Positions 1-8,650 of a DNA stretch of 61,711 nt are shown piece after piece (position 1 is the first letter of the stretch; each line of letters begins with the position of its first letter). Source of the stretch: Desulfosporosinus fructosivorans (GTDB taxonomy: Bacteria; Bacillota; Desulfitobacteriia; Desulfitobacteriales; Desulfitobacteriaceae); NCBI RefSeq assembly GCF_004766045.1, contig NZ_SPQQ01000019.1, positions 1-61,711 on the forward strand, written 5' to 3'. The notes beneath the pieces are model-generated. The model worked only from the letters and a program-made list of their open reading frames with translations, searched no databases and was not told the DNA's origin. A program made the translations under genes and the position numbers.

Positions 1-269
1 GATTAAGGCTGCTAAAATTACATATCAAGAACTATATAGCAACACATCATCATAATAATCTTGTCTTCGGTGACAACAGACTATCCACATCAAGAAGACA
101 GCTGACTGTACCAGTCAGTACCATCAACATTAATAGCATACTTTCGTTGCTAGCCCTCTCTTTATCAAATTCAACAATATAGTCATTTATATTTTTAAAA
201 TATCTTGCATTGCAAATCATCTATTGGAGCAGTAACTTAAAAGCTGGGACAAGCCGATGTGTGCACACT

Positions 270-430
270 TTATATCTGAAACAGTTTATCCAAAGCGCGA
301 AACTGCAATGCCTCAGCTAAATGCTCTGGAAGAATATCCGAGAAACCTCCCCAGTCGCTGCAAGAATCCCAATGGCAATCAGCAGATCAAGGCCTGAACC
401 CTCTGAACTCTCATATGCTAATCCTGCGGT
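270..430 (-). pseudogene. comM (Mg-chelatase-like ATPase) remnant, internally deleted
   Basis: The minus strand reads a short stretch containing GLDLLIAIGILAATGEVS, which resembles the N-terminal domain of ComM/YifB. In another frame it then reads EHLAEALQFRALDK before a stop at 270-272, which is the usual C-terminus of the same family. The middle of a protein of about 500 residues is gone and the two ends are joined out of frame. It cannot be functional. The identification rests on recognising both conserved ends. It lies just downstream of the sigma-factor gene. Confidence 0.6.
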
Positions 431-478
431 TTGCAATTTTTACAAAAATTTATACTGCTTCCATATCAATTGCCTCCT

Positions 479-1099
479 TTAAACTGCCATTTTTCGAGAG
501 CGATAAAGGATTGTTTTACGCCGAATTCGTTGAATCGTGTTGTCTAAAGACTTCGGATGAAGTCCTAATCGTTCAGCAACTTCACGCTGCTTGAACCCTT
601 GAATAAAATAATAGTCAAACACTAAACGTTCGAGATTTGTTAAGCCGTTACTTAAGGCTTGAATTATTGATTGGGCCTCATCATTGGCGATTACCATCGA
701 TGCAGGGTCCTCGGCGTTAGGCAAACGTTCTAAGAAGCTGGTTTCCTCTGACTCTGAAATCACATTGTTAAGGGAGTATGCTTCATTCAAGTTGACATGT
801 TTTTGGCATGTGTATTTACGTATATTATCAATCAGTTTTCTTTTAACAACCATTCTTAAAAAATGTAAAAAAGGGATGTTTAATTTTGTGTCATAAGATA
901 ATATGGCCCTATAAATTGCGATTCGCCCTTCTTGAATTAGGTCATCATATTCAGCTCGCGGGAAAAAATATTTACACGCAATCTTACGCACTTCCGGTTC
1001 ATAATGTTGAATAATCTCGTTTAATGCTTCTTCATCACCAGAGCGCGCTACTTCAAGCAAGGCCCTTTCTTTATCTATGGCATTTATGTTAGAAGTCAT
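479..1099 (-). CDS. RNA polymerase sigma-70 family factor, SigH-like
   Basis: A 206-residue sigma factor if started at the ATG at 1099, which has AAGGAG nine bases upstream; an in-frame ATG at 1135 lacks a good site. Region 2 is visible (YDDLIQEGRIAIYRAILSYD), and region 4 ends the protein with an HTH (REVAERLGLHPKSLDNTIQR). That C-terminal pattern is typical of the SigH/sigma-30 group used at the transition to sporulation or in stress. It recruits core RNA polymerase to alternative promoters. No anti-sigma gene is adjacent, and the next gene on the same strand is an unrelated small protein. A role in controlling this island is possible, but the sequence does not show it. Confidence 0.85.
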   Translation of the reverse strand: MTSNINAIDKERALLEVARSGDEEALNEIIQHYEPEVRKIACKYFFPRAEYDDLIQEGRIAIYRAILSYDTKLNIPFLHFLRMVVKRKLIDNIRKYTCQKHVNLNEAYSLNNVISESEETSFLERLPNAEDPASMVIANDEAQSIIQALSNGLTNLERLVFDYYFIQGFKQREVAERLGLHPKSLDNTIQRIRRKTILYRSRKMAV

Positions 1100-1200
1100 G
1101 GCACTCAACTCCTTGTCGAAAATAGTTGCAATCATTTCTACTTATAATAGGACCCACCTACTACCGGAGGATACATCCAATTGTTACATTAAGATCTTGG

Positions 1201-1575
1201 TTAACTTTGGATCTTGCCTACTTCATCTATCGAAGCATTATCCTTTGTCACACTAATACTAGCAGTTTGGGGCAATGCCAAACCCGCTGTCACTTCCAAC
1301 GTTTTTAGAATTCCGGAAACTCCAGGGCAGCTAGGATGCGGGCTATATTTTGAGAAAACTTCATAAACCTTCCCCGTATGAAGTTTATGCATAATTTCTT
1401 TGTAGGCATCTACTTCGGTTAACTCTTCGGCAATCTTTTGGTAATTAGGGCAATCGCTTGTTATCTCTAATTTTATCATCTTACTTCTTCGCGAAGTTGC
1501 TAGGGTATCATCGATCACTGCCTTGACATTAATGGTAAAGCCGCAGACCCCTGCGTAAATAATTCCTGTCGCCAT
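1201..1575 (-). CDS. conserved hypothetical protein, 124 aa, cysteine-containing
   Basis: A small soluble protein with an excellent ribosome binding site (GGAGGGATTAAG before ATG). Cysteines occur in the N-terminal GVCGF, in SDCPNYQ and in HPSCPGVSG, and the last is followed by a KTLEVTAGLALP segment. The spread of conserved-looking Cys-Pro motifs suggests metal or cluster binding, but this is inference. I recognise the general type as an uncharacterised family seen in anaerobes and methanogens. It has no signal peptide or membrane segment. It follows the fhs terminator and precedes the sigma factor, so it is probably transcribed separately from fhs. Confidence 0.7.
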   Translation of the reverse strand: MATGIIYAGVCGFTINVKAVIDDTLATSRRSKMIKLEITSDCPNYQKIAEELTEVDAYKEIMHKLHTGKVYEVFSKYSPHPSCPGVSGILKTLEVTAGLALPQTASISVTKDNASIDEVGKIQS

Positions 1576-1629
1576 CTTAATCCCTCCAATACTTTAATAA
1601 GAGTAGGTCTCTAATTAATTTAAGTATTA

Positions 1630-1672
1630 AAGAGGCCCCGTACAATGCTGGTTGCAGCTGCCGGGGCTTCTT
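1630..1672 (-). terminator. Rho-independent terminator of fhs
   Basis: AAGAGGCCCCG (1630-1640) pairs with CGGGGCTTCTT (1662-1672) over 11 positions with one G-U pair. On the minus strand it is followed by TTTAATAC. It lies about 80 bases after the fhs stop and separates fhs from the next gene. Confidence 0.7.
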
Positions 1673-1751
1673 CATTCCTACATGACTTACTAGAATCTTT
1701 TAGCGTATGAAGTCTTGACACTCCCATGGATATTTCTATTTTGTGGTTGGA

Positions 1752-3422
1752 TTAGAACAATCCAGTAATTACTCCATCAGCATCAATATCCATTCTCATC
1801 GCCGCTGGTCGTTTTGGCAATCCTGGCATGGTCATAATAGCGCCCGTGACCGCTACCAAGAACCCAGCTCCCGCAGAAAGACGGAGCTCCCGAACTGTGA
1901 TTGTGAAACCAGTCGGCCGGCCCAAGCGAGTGGCGTCATCTGTAAGAGAGTATTGTGTCTTCGCCATGCAGATCGGCAAATCTCCATAACCCATCTCCAC
2001 ATATTTCTTCATAGAAACTTGAGCCACCTTATCAAAGTTAACGCCATCCGCGCCATAAATATCTTTGGCGATTTTCTTGATTTTCTCCTCAATGGACAAA
2101 TCTAATTCATAGAGAACTTTGAACTTGGATTCTTTGCGTTCGAGAACGGAGAGAACTGTTTCAGCAAGCTCAACTCCACCTTCTCCGCCCCGCGTAAATA
2201 CTTCGGAAAGTGCTACTTCTGCACCCAACTCCTGACATCTCTCGCGCACCAAGTTAAGCTCAGCTTCTGTGTCTGTTGGGAATCGGTTAATAGCGACTAC
2301 CGCTGGAACACCAAATTTGGCCATGTTTTCAATGTGTTTCTCAAGGTTGACCACACCCCGCGCCAAAGCCTCCAAGTCTTCTGTGTCTAACTGATCTTTA
2401 GCAAGCCCACCATTCATCTTTAAGGCCCGAACCGTTGCCACAATAATGACAGCCTCAGGTTTCAAGCCACCGAAGCGGCACTTCAGGTCAAAGAATTTTT
2501 CTGCTCCAAGGTCAGCGCCAAAACCAGCTTCTGTAACGAGATAATCCGCCAGCTTGAGACCAATTTTAGTTGCCATAATGCTGTTACACCCATGAGCGAT
2601 ATTCGCAAATGGCCCGCCATGAATAAACACAGGTGTGTTTTCCAAGGTTTGAACAAGATTCGGTTTAATCGCATCTTTCATGAGCAAGGCCATTGCCCCT
2701 TCAGCTTCTAAATCATGGGCAGTTACAGGCTTTCCTTCATAAGTATAGGCCACGACGATCTTGCCAAACCGTTCTTTGAGATCCATGAGGTCACTGGCCA
2801 AGCAAAGGATCGCCATCACTTCAGAGGCGACAGTAATATCATATCCACTCTCTCGAGGAACGCCTTCCATCTTTCCACCCAACCCCATGACGATTTTACG
2901 TAGAGCACGGTCATTCATATCCACGACCCGACGGAATACAACTTGACGAGGGTCAATATTTAACAAGTTTCCTTGTTGAATACTGTTGTCTAGCATCGCT
3001 GCTAAAAGACTATGGGCAGACGTGATTGCATGGAAATCTCCAGTGAAGTGGAGATTAATATCTTCCATAGGAACTACTTGAGCATACCCACCGCCAGCAG
3101 CTCCACCCTTAACTCCAAAACAAGGACCTAACGATGGCTCACGCACCGCAATCATGGCCTTCTTGCCCATTTTCGAGAGTGCCTGCCCTAATCCCACGGT
3201 TGTTGTCGTTTTTCCTTCTCCTGCTGGAGTAGGGTTAATAGCAGTAACTAAGATGAGCTTACCATTAGGCTTATCTTTTAAGCGATTCCAAACACTCAGA
3301 TTGATTTTGGCCTTATATTTGCCATATAACTCGACCTCATCCTCTTTTAAATCAAGTTTTTGGGCAATCTCTAGGATTGGTTTCATTACTGCTGCCTGTG
3401 CAATTTCTATGTCGCTTTTCAT
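1752..3422 (-). CDS. fhs: formate-tetrahydrofolate ligase
   Basis: A full-length enzyme (556 residues, the usual family size) that makes 10-formyl-THF from formate, THF and ATP, and runs in reverse when methyl groups are oxidised. The ATP-binding loop PTPAGEGKTTTTVGLGQAL lies near residue 65, and the conserved EPSLGPCFGVKGGAAGGGY follows. The start has AAGGAG eight bases upstream. It is cytoplasmic and part of the methyl branch of the Wood-Ljungdahl pathway. Methyl groups released by the nearby methyltransferases enter or leave through this branch. The neighbouring upstream gene on the same strand was a RACo-type corrinoid activator, now decayed, so the original unit was probably activator-fhs. 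Confidence 0.97.
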   Translation of the reverse strand: MKSDIEIAQAAVMKPILEIAQKLDLKEDEVELYGKYKAKINLSVWNRLKDKPNGKLILVTAINPTPAGEGKTTTTVGLGQALSKMGKKAMIAVREPSLGPCFGVKGGAAGGGYAQVVPMEDINLHFTGDFHAITSAHSLLAAMLDNSIQQGNLLNIDPRQVVFRRVVDMNDRALRKIVMGLGGKMEGVPRESGYDITVASEVMAILCLASDLMDLKERFGKIVVAYTYEGKPVTAHDLEAEGAMALLMKDAIKPNLVQTLENTPVFIHGGPFANIAHGCNSIMATKIGLKLADYLVTEAGFGADLGAEKFFDLKCRFGGLKPEAVIIVATVRALKMNGGLAKDQLDTEDLEALARGVVNLEKHIENMAKFGVPAVVAINRFPTDTEAELNLVRERCQELGAEVALSEVFTRGGEGGVELAETVLSVLERKESKFKVLYELDLSIEEKIKKIAKDIYGADGVNFDKVAQVSMKKYVEMGYGDLPICMAKTQYSLTDDATRLGRPTGFTITVRELRLSAGAGFLVAVTGAIMTMPGLPKRPAAMRMDIDADGVITGLF

Positions 3423-3540
3423 GTTAATTACTCCTTATTCTAGTTGATTTTGATGGATGACTTACCTGACGGTCAACACGTCCATTTCTCTCCAAGCTTC
3501 ATTTAATGTCAAAATATCTGCATTGACCAAAAATACTATT

Positions 3541-4125
3541 TAATCTTGGCTAACTGCTCAATTCAACAAATTCGACAACCTCAGCAATCTCCTTCGCTCT
3601 ACGGAATTCACTTGAAGAAAAACGCCAAGAGGACTTCTTTAATGTCCTGCGCTTGAATTCCATCAAGACTTTGACTCCTGCTGATATCGCTCCTTTGGCC
3701 ATCTGAAGTTCCCTGATATCACTCTGGGTAATCATAATAGATCTGCCGTGAACAGTAATATCTGCTTCGGCTAGCAAGAATGCTCCTTGCCCCTACTGCT
3801 CCCCTCATTCCACTACTGATTTGGGCACCCTCAAAAACTGGGCCTGCGGCAGCCGAATAAGCAACGATCTTGTTTCTTGAGCCAAGTGCAATTTCACCAT
3901 TCGTACCAATATCAATAACGAGCTTAATCTCTTCACTTCGGTCCAACTCGATGGTCAACAACACGACTACCGTGTCAGCCCCCACAAAACCTGCTATATT
4001 GGGGTAGCATGTACACTTTGCCGGCTTGATTGATGAAAACTTTGAGTTCCGATGCATCTAACCAAGGACTCACATCAGGGCCGGTACATACGGGATGCCG
4101 CATTACTCTCTCAATTCCCAATTAA
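3541..4125 (-). pseudogene. RACo-type corrinoid activation protein, decayed C-terminal half
   Basis: Reading the minus strand downstream, three frames together recreate the ASKHA-type C-terminal domain of reductive activators of corrinoid proteins. One frame gives WLDASELKVFINQAGKVY, a second gives YPNIAGFVGADTV and later LVIDIGTNGEIALGS and GMRGAVGA, and a third gives ITQSDIRELQMAKGAI and EIAEVVEFVELS. Frameshifts separate these blocks, the segment between GMRGAVGA and ITQSD is shortened, and the N-terminal [2Fe-2S] domain is missing. Intact RACo proteins are about 600 residues long. The gene normally reduces Co(II) to Co(I) in corrinoid methyltransferase systems. Its loss matters because no other RACo gene is visible in the window. 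Confidence 0.8.
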
Positions 4126-4149
4126 GTCCGATGTGAATACCAGTCAGTA

Positions 4150-4325
4150 TGAGCGTTAAATAGGATATGCTGATGTGTGACATCTTAAACCATGCTTCAT
4201 TACCGATCCTCCTTTATTATTCGCGAGTTAACTTTTTGTCGATTACTTTGTACAACACTAATGGAATTACATAGATCTACGGAATTGTAATTGACAAATA
4301 TACAGATATATTATAATATTTATTT
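4150..4325 (-). other. decayed leader with orphan ribosome binding site
   Basis: The minus strand carries AAGGAGG followed seven bases later by ATG (about 4192), which opens a 14-codon frame ending in a stop. It lies downstream of the palindromic operator at 4326 and just upstream of the RACo remnant. It is most simply the former translation start of the decayed gene, now cut off from its coding sequence. The rest of 4340-4800 holds the operator, a dispersed hairpin repeat and otherwise nothing recognisable. Confidence 0.35.
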
Positions 4326-4339
4326 GTTGCATATGCAAC
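4326..4339. promoter_or_regulatory. MarR-type operator copy 1
   Basis: GTTGCATATGCAAC is a perfect 14-base palindrome. On the minus strand TATAATA lies three bases upstream of it and TTGACG a further 15 bases up. The operator would therefore cover the transcription start of the decayed RACo/fhs unit. The same motif recurs at 16917, 21597, 21628, 21704 and 25078. Confidence 0.6.
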
Positions 4340-4445
4340 CGTTATTATAGAGGGAGGAAAGCACCGTCAAAAGTAGTGCAGGCATAATTGTAGCGTATGC
4401 CTAAATGTCAAATATTTAAATTGCATAATCTTTATCAAACTTTCT

Positions 4446-4520
4446 CTTCAAAAACAAAATGCGTTGGTGTGAGAATTTCTACCTTCTCTACCACGCATTA
4501 ATATTTGTTCATCAAATTAA
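4446..4520. repeat. dispersed palindromic repeat, copy 1
   Basis: CAAAAACAAAATGCGTTGG opens the element and GAGAATTTCT lies just inside; ACCACGCATTAATATTTG closes it. The ends AATGCG-TGGT and ACCA-CGCATT are inverted, so it can fold into a hairpin. Related copies lie at 35530-35590 and 55621-55754. No coding potential is seen. Confidence 0.55.
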
Positions 4521-4806
4521 AAGTTTATTATATAAGCAGAACCCACATCATTTCGTAAGTCGCGTCTTAAGTGCAAACTTTCAACTTGAGATCTGTCGTG
4601 AATGTCCCTAAAAAGAGAGCTGTAGCCTTAAGTTTTAGAAGAAAGATACCGTTTTGTATGTGAATCAAAAAGCATTGACCTCAGAAGAGACCCGCATAAA
4701 AATCGAGAATTCAGAAGGATCTTGGCACCCCCTTTAATGAATCTAAATAATAAAAGCCCAAAAATTCTTTCTGCGAAGCCATTAGACTTTAAACGGAGGT
4801 AGGATA

Positions 4807-5709
4807 ATGCATATCAACCATTTTAAATATCTTATCCACATTGCCAAAACTGGTTCAATCAGCCAATCCGCAGACTATTTCTATATTACGCCTCAAGGCC
4901 TTAGTCAGGCCATCCACCAATTTGAAAGAGAATTAGGAGTTGAATTACTAAACCGAAATGGAAATAAGATTTCACTTACAATAGCCGGACAAAAGACTGT
5001 AGTAAGAGCTGAGGAATTATTTATTATATATAATCAATTAATCACTGATCTGGAACCTTTTAAACCAAAAACAGAACAAGGTTATTTGAATATTTTTACT
5101 ACAATGTTTATTTGTGGAACCGTATTGCCATTAGCTATACGGCGTTTTTACAAAAAATTTCCTTATGTAAAAGTGACTATCAATGAAAAAATACATTCTG
5201 AAATAATAGGACAAGTGAAAAATTCGCAAAATTGTATTGGTATTCAGGGCTTCCCTGATTACGTTTTTGATTGTTCTGGAAGACTTCCAGATCAGGATGT
5301 AAGTTTTGAAATACTGCATGAAAGTGAATTTTGTGCATGTATGGCAAAAACATTCCCCCTGGCTAATCGAAAGCAAATATGTATTGAAGAATTAAGCAGT
5401 TATCCTCTCGTTTTGTTTAACTTTGATCATAATAAAGATGGCCGAAAAATATTTAAAAACTCAGAAAAACCCTATATCATTCAAAATACCAGCAATCTTA
5501 ACCTTTTTAAAGAAACAATAGCCAGAGGCTCTGCTATTGGTTTATCCCAAAAATTAATTGAAAAGTTTTATAAAACCGAGGGAACAGTAACAATTCCCAT
5601 TGTGAATAGTTACAAGTTAATCTATGGCAGTATTACTCCCAGAAACCAACCGGTTAGCCCTTTTGTCGAATACTTCTTACAAATGTTAAAAGAGGCTTTT
5701 GACGCTTAG
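4807..5709 (+). CDS. LysR-family transcriptional regulator
   Basis: A 300-residue regulator of normal LysR length. The N-terminal winged HTH covers about residues 1-60 (ISQSADYFYITPQGLSQAIHQFERELG). The effector-binding domain occupies about 90-295. The start has GGAGG seven to eight bases upstream. It is the only plus-strand gene in this part and is separated from its minus-strand neighbours by terminators. Regulation of the downstream convergent MFS gene or the aryl-sulfate/thioredoxin genes is possible, but no LysR box was identified. The gene is more AT-rich than its neighbours by eye. Confidence 0.92.
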   Translation: MHINHFKYLIHIAKTGSISQSADYFYITPQGLSQAIHQFERELGVELLNRNGNKISLTIAGQKTVVRAEELFIIYNQLITDLEPFKPKTEQGYLNIFTTMFICGTVLPLAIRRFYKKFPYVKVTINEKIHSEIIGQVKNSQNCIGIQGFPDYVFDCSGRLPDQDVSFEILHESEFCACMAKTFPLANRKQICIEELSSYPLVLFNFDHNKDGRKIFKNSEKPYIIQNTSNLNLFKETIARGSAIGLSQKLIEKFYKTEGTVTIPIVNSYKLIYGSITPRNQPVSPFVEYFLQMLKEAFDA

Positions 5710-5723
5710 ATTAATGTAGAATA

Positions 5724-5761
5724 GATTATGCCTGCATTTTACTTGGCTTACTGGCATAATC
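5724..5761 (+). terminator. terminator after the LysR gene
   Basis: GATTATGCC (5724-5732) pairs with GGCATAATC (5753-5761), flanked by AGAATA and ATTTTCT that can extend the stem. It lies just after the LysR stop codon and is followed by a short T-rich stretch. Confidence 0.6.
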
Positions 5762-5809
5762 CATTTTCTATATTGATAATGAGTCCAATATTTGAAATTA
5801 AGGACCTTT

Positions 5810-5991
5810 TAAAAAACGTTCTTCAATCGTGGAGTTCCAAACAAACTCCATTTTCCCATTCTTAAAAGCCTTTTCAGCACTGAGTTTGTTGCAATCGAGT
5901 ATCCATCATCATGCAAGAGAATGACCGTTACTTTAAGGGCAAATTTGGTGATGAACATGTTTTCTTCAACATCGACACTACTGTTGCTCAT
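5810..5991 (-). pseudogene. chimeric scar of thioredoxin and thioredoxin reductase sequence
   Basis: About 150 bases are nearly identical to an internal part of the thioredoxin reductase gene at 7985-8130 (KFARKVTVIVLH region). The upstream end instead matches a short piece of the thioredoxin gene around 8797-8815 (encoding VDVEEN). The two pieces are fused and followed by frameshifts relative to the parent gene. It overlaps the end of the MFS gene. It is a rearrangement scar, not a gene. Confidence 0.75.
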
Positions 5992-7174
5992 CTTTCAGTT
6001 GTCTAGCTTTACTATTAACCTTCACAAAAGCTATTGCAACTATTAGTGCAAGGATACAAAAAACAGTAATAGGCAGAACAGCTCTGGTCCAATTATTTCC
6101 AGCTATAAAATAACCCACAATTGGCGGCGATGAGAAATTTGAAATACCTTGCATTAAAGATACTACCCCCATACCTAAGCCAATATGGATAGGAGAAGAC
6201 ACTATATTAGGAATCATAGCCCAATTTGCGGCACCAATAAAGCCCGTACATATTCCGGTTATTATTAACCATGGTGGTATCAGTCCATACGGAAGCAAAT
6301 ATGCAATTGGATAGAGTATAAGCGCTATAATGGGAAACCCAAGATAAAGTACATTTTTATTTTTTACCCTATTAAAGATAACTGAACAAAGTATTCCTCC
6401 GACAGCAGCCGACAAAAATCCAAGACTAGAAACAGAAGCTGCTTGAGCCGCGGTTACCTTAAATGCATCAGCCAAATATTTAGGAGCCCAAGTCATAAAG
6501 CCTAGTCTTCCCATAACCAAGAATAAAAAAGTTGTAGCTAAAAGCCACATTCTAGCGTTCTTCAATCCCGCAAAATATGGGACTTTAGGTCCACTCTGTT
6601 CGTGCCTCACAGCAGCATTCGCAGGCTTAGTTACAACAACAGCATAAAGAACAAGTGCAACGAGCGCTAATGTAGCGTCAAACCACCAGACACCTCTCCA
6701 ATTGCCAAATGCTTGTACTACGGGTTGAGAAACATTATAAGCAAGCGTACTTCCTACGGGGTACCAAGTTGCTAGGAGCCCCATGGGTATGCCTATTTCT
6801 TTACGATCAAAGTGCATGGCTATTACTGAGGGGGCTATAACACAAAGTAAGGCTAGCCCTGTACCCTCTATTACCCGTCCAGTCAATAACACCGCAGAAG
6901 TTGCCGCCATTGCACCAACTGCGCTTCCTAAAACAGTACAACTCAACGCAACCATTCCACTTATTTTCGGTCCAAAACGTTTCAAAATCATTGCCGCTGG
7001 AAAAGCCAGGATTATTCCCATCACAGAAAAAACAGACATAAACCAACCTGCTGTTACCGCATTGACATGAAATTCCTTCATCAACACACCCATGACAGGC
7101 GGGACTTTAAATTGACTCATAATAGCTACTATAAGAGCTAAGTAAACCACACCAAAGATAGTCCATTTACGCAT
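5978..7174 (-). CDS. MFS permease, paralog 1
   Basis: A 398-residue 12-helix major facilitator protein with N-terminal MRKWTIFGVVYLALIV and the conserved MSQFKVPPVMGVLM segment near residue 20. The motif RVIEGTGLALLCVIAP sits near residue 110. The MFS2 and MFS3 proteins in this window share these blocks almost word for word, so the three are recent paralogs. It belongs to the anion/organic-acid type of MFS carriers; the substrate is unknown and is likely a compound handled by the nearby catabolic genes. The ribosome binding site AAGGAAGTGCGATTTA is almost the same as that of MFS2, so the duplications included it. Unlike the other two, it is not preceded by amidohydrolase debris. Confidence 0.9.
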   Translation of the reverse strand: MRKWTIFGVVYLALIVAIMSQFKVPPVMGVLMKEFHVNAVTAGWFMSVFSVMGIILAFPAAMILKRFGPKISGMVALSCTVLGSAVGAMAATSAVLLTGRVIEGTGLALLCVIAPSVIAMHFDRKEIGIPMGLLATWYPVGSTLAYNVSQPVVQAFGNWRGVWWFDATLALVALVLYAVVVTKPANAAVRHEQSGPKVPYFAGLKNARMWLLATTFLFLVMGRLGFMTWAPKYLADAFKVTAAQAASVSSLGFLSAAVGGILCSVIFNRVKNKNVLYLGFPIIALILYPIAYLLPYGLIPPWLIITGICTGFIGAANWAMIPNIVSSPIHIGLGMGVVSLMQGISNFSSPPIVGYFIAGNNWTRAVLPITVFCILALIVAIAFVKVNSKARQLKDEQQ

Positions 7175-7213
7175 TAAATCGCACTTCCTTTTTAATTTTT
7201 TAAATACTCAACA

Positions 7214-7234
7214 TTCGCACCCCGGATGTGCGAA
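7214..7234. promoter_or_regulatory. palindrome upstream of MFS1
   Basis: TTCGCAC and GTGCGAA are separated by seven bases, 40-60 bases upstream of the MFS1 start. There is no T-run on the minus strand, so an operator is more likely than a terminator. It differs from the MarR-type operator found before the other MFS cassettes. Confidence 0.4.
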
Positions 7235-7392
7235 AAAAACCTGATATGAATGATGCGAAGGTTAAGATTGGGTGAGTTCTATAAATAATGATAAGCTCCT
7301 AACTATGACATACGAGAATGGTCGCCGGATCATTCGAAGATTGTGAAGAGAGTAACTTCAAAGATATTAGCAATTATCTTCTTTAAATTCAC

Positions 7393-8607
7393 TTATAATA
7401 ATTGTGCTTTAAGCTTCGCTTTGTCCATACTGCATTCTAGTTCTTTGATTTTTTCCCCTTTATCTAAAATAACAACTGCAGGTACTGTCTTTACCTTATA
7501 CATTTCAGCAAGGTTTTTCTTGGTCGCCATATCAACTTTAACGAGGTTAAATTCCTCGCTAAACTCTTGTTGAAGTTCTTCCATACAAGAACTGAACTCC
7601 AGGCTTTCCGTACACCAGGCACTAAAGAATACAAGCAAAACTTTTTTATCGTTATTCGCTATATTGTTCTGGAAGGCATCTAATTCTTCAATGTAGCGTT
7701 CGGCAGCTACCGCTGCGCTTGCCCCATCTCCTGCTGCTGATACAACTTGTCTCAGATATTTCACCCGATTATCGCCCACGGCATAAACTCCGGAAAGATT
7801 CGTTTCCATAAGTTCATTAACTGGAATATACCCTCTAGGGTCCATTTCCACGCCACTCTCTTTAAGAAATTGAGTGGCTGGGATCATGCCCACGAAGAAG
7901 AAGACACCTTGACATTTCAATATGGAAGAGGAACCGGTCTTTAAGTTTTTAATTTTCACTCCTTCAACATTGTCCTCTCCTAAAACTGCTTCAATCGTGG
8001 AGTTCCAAACAAACTCCATTTTCTCATTCTTAAAAGCCTTTTCAGCACTAAGTTTGTTGCAATCGAGTATCCCTTCATTATGCAAGACAATGACCGTTAC
8101 TTTACGGGCAAATTTGGTGATGAACATTCCCTCTTCGATAGCCTGATCCCCGCTGCCAATAACAACGACATCTTCCCCTTCAAAGAATTCCGCATCACAG
8201 GTAGCACAATAGGCCACTCCGTTTCCACGTAGTTCCTTTTCACCTGGTATATTGAGAAGTCTCGGAGTATTTCCTGCAGCAATGATAACCGCTTTTGCTG
8301 AGAAGTCCTTTTTCTTTTTTGTCGTGACCTTTTTTATCGGTTGGGGAAAATCTGTATTTACGACTTCATCTTTTAAAAACTCTACCCCAAAACTTTCCGC
8401 GTGTTTCTTGAAATCCCTCATGAGATCCGGACCACTTATGTTGATATAGCCCGGATAATTCACGATCTCTCTCGTGGTGTCAACCATTCCGCCAATGGGT
8501 CCTTTATTAATAATCAGAGTTTTGAGTTTTGCTCTTCCTCCATAAATTGCTGCCGATAGTCCAGCCGGTCCCCCGCCAATAATAATTAAATCATAGGAGT
8601 TATTCAT
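7393..8607 (-). CDS. trxB: thioredoxin reductase fused to a C-terminal thioredoxin-like domain
   Basis: A flavoprotein of 404 residues from the ATG at 8607, which has AGAAGGAGAAGG upstream. The N-terminal 310 residues are a standard thioredoxin reductase: FAD motif IIGGGPAGLSAAIYGGRA, redox site YCATCDAEFF and NADPH motif VIGSGDQAIEEG. The C-terminal part of about 90 residues has a thioredoxin fold, but its active site reads WCTES, so the second cysteine of CXXC is replaced by serine. A monothiol domain could bind or glutathionylate partners rather than act as a normal dithiol relay. It is the last gene of the arylsulfotransferase-thioredoxin operon. A piece of it is duplicated at 5810. Confidence 0.93.
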   Translation of the reverse strand: MNNSYDLIIIGGGPAGLSAAIYGGRAKLKTLIINKGPIGGMVDTTREIVNYPGYINISGPDLMRDFKKHAESFGVEFLKDEVVNTDFPQPIKKVTTKKKKDFSAKAVIIAAGNTPRLLNIPGEKELRGNGVAYCATCDAEFFEGEDVVVIGSGDQAIEEGMFITKFARKVTVIVLHNEGILDCNKLSAEKAFKNEKMEFVWNSTIEAVLGEDNVEGVKIKNLKTGSSSILKCQGVFFFVGMIPATQFLKESGVEMDPRGYIPVNELMETNLSGVYAVGDNRVKYLRQVVSAAGDGASAAVAAERYIEELDAFQNNIANNDKKVLLVFFSAWCTESLEFSSCMEELQQEFSEEFNLVKVDMATKKNLAEMYKVKTVPAVVILDKGEKIKELECSMDKAKLKAQLL

Positions 8608-8650
8608 TATTTTCCTTCTCCTTCTTTCTAACCTCAAAAGAAAGTTAAAA

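Noticed and set aside
1..240. Open minus-strand stretch at the left edge
   Set aside because: It has no clear start, no recognisable domain and cannot be linked to the comM remnant beside it.
3423..3560. Possible THF riboswitch upstream of fhs
   Set aside because: The leader does not show the conserved core of the folate riboswitch.
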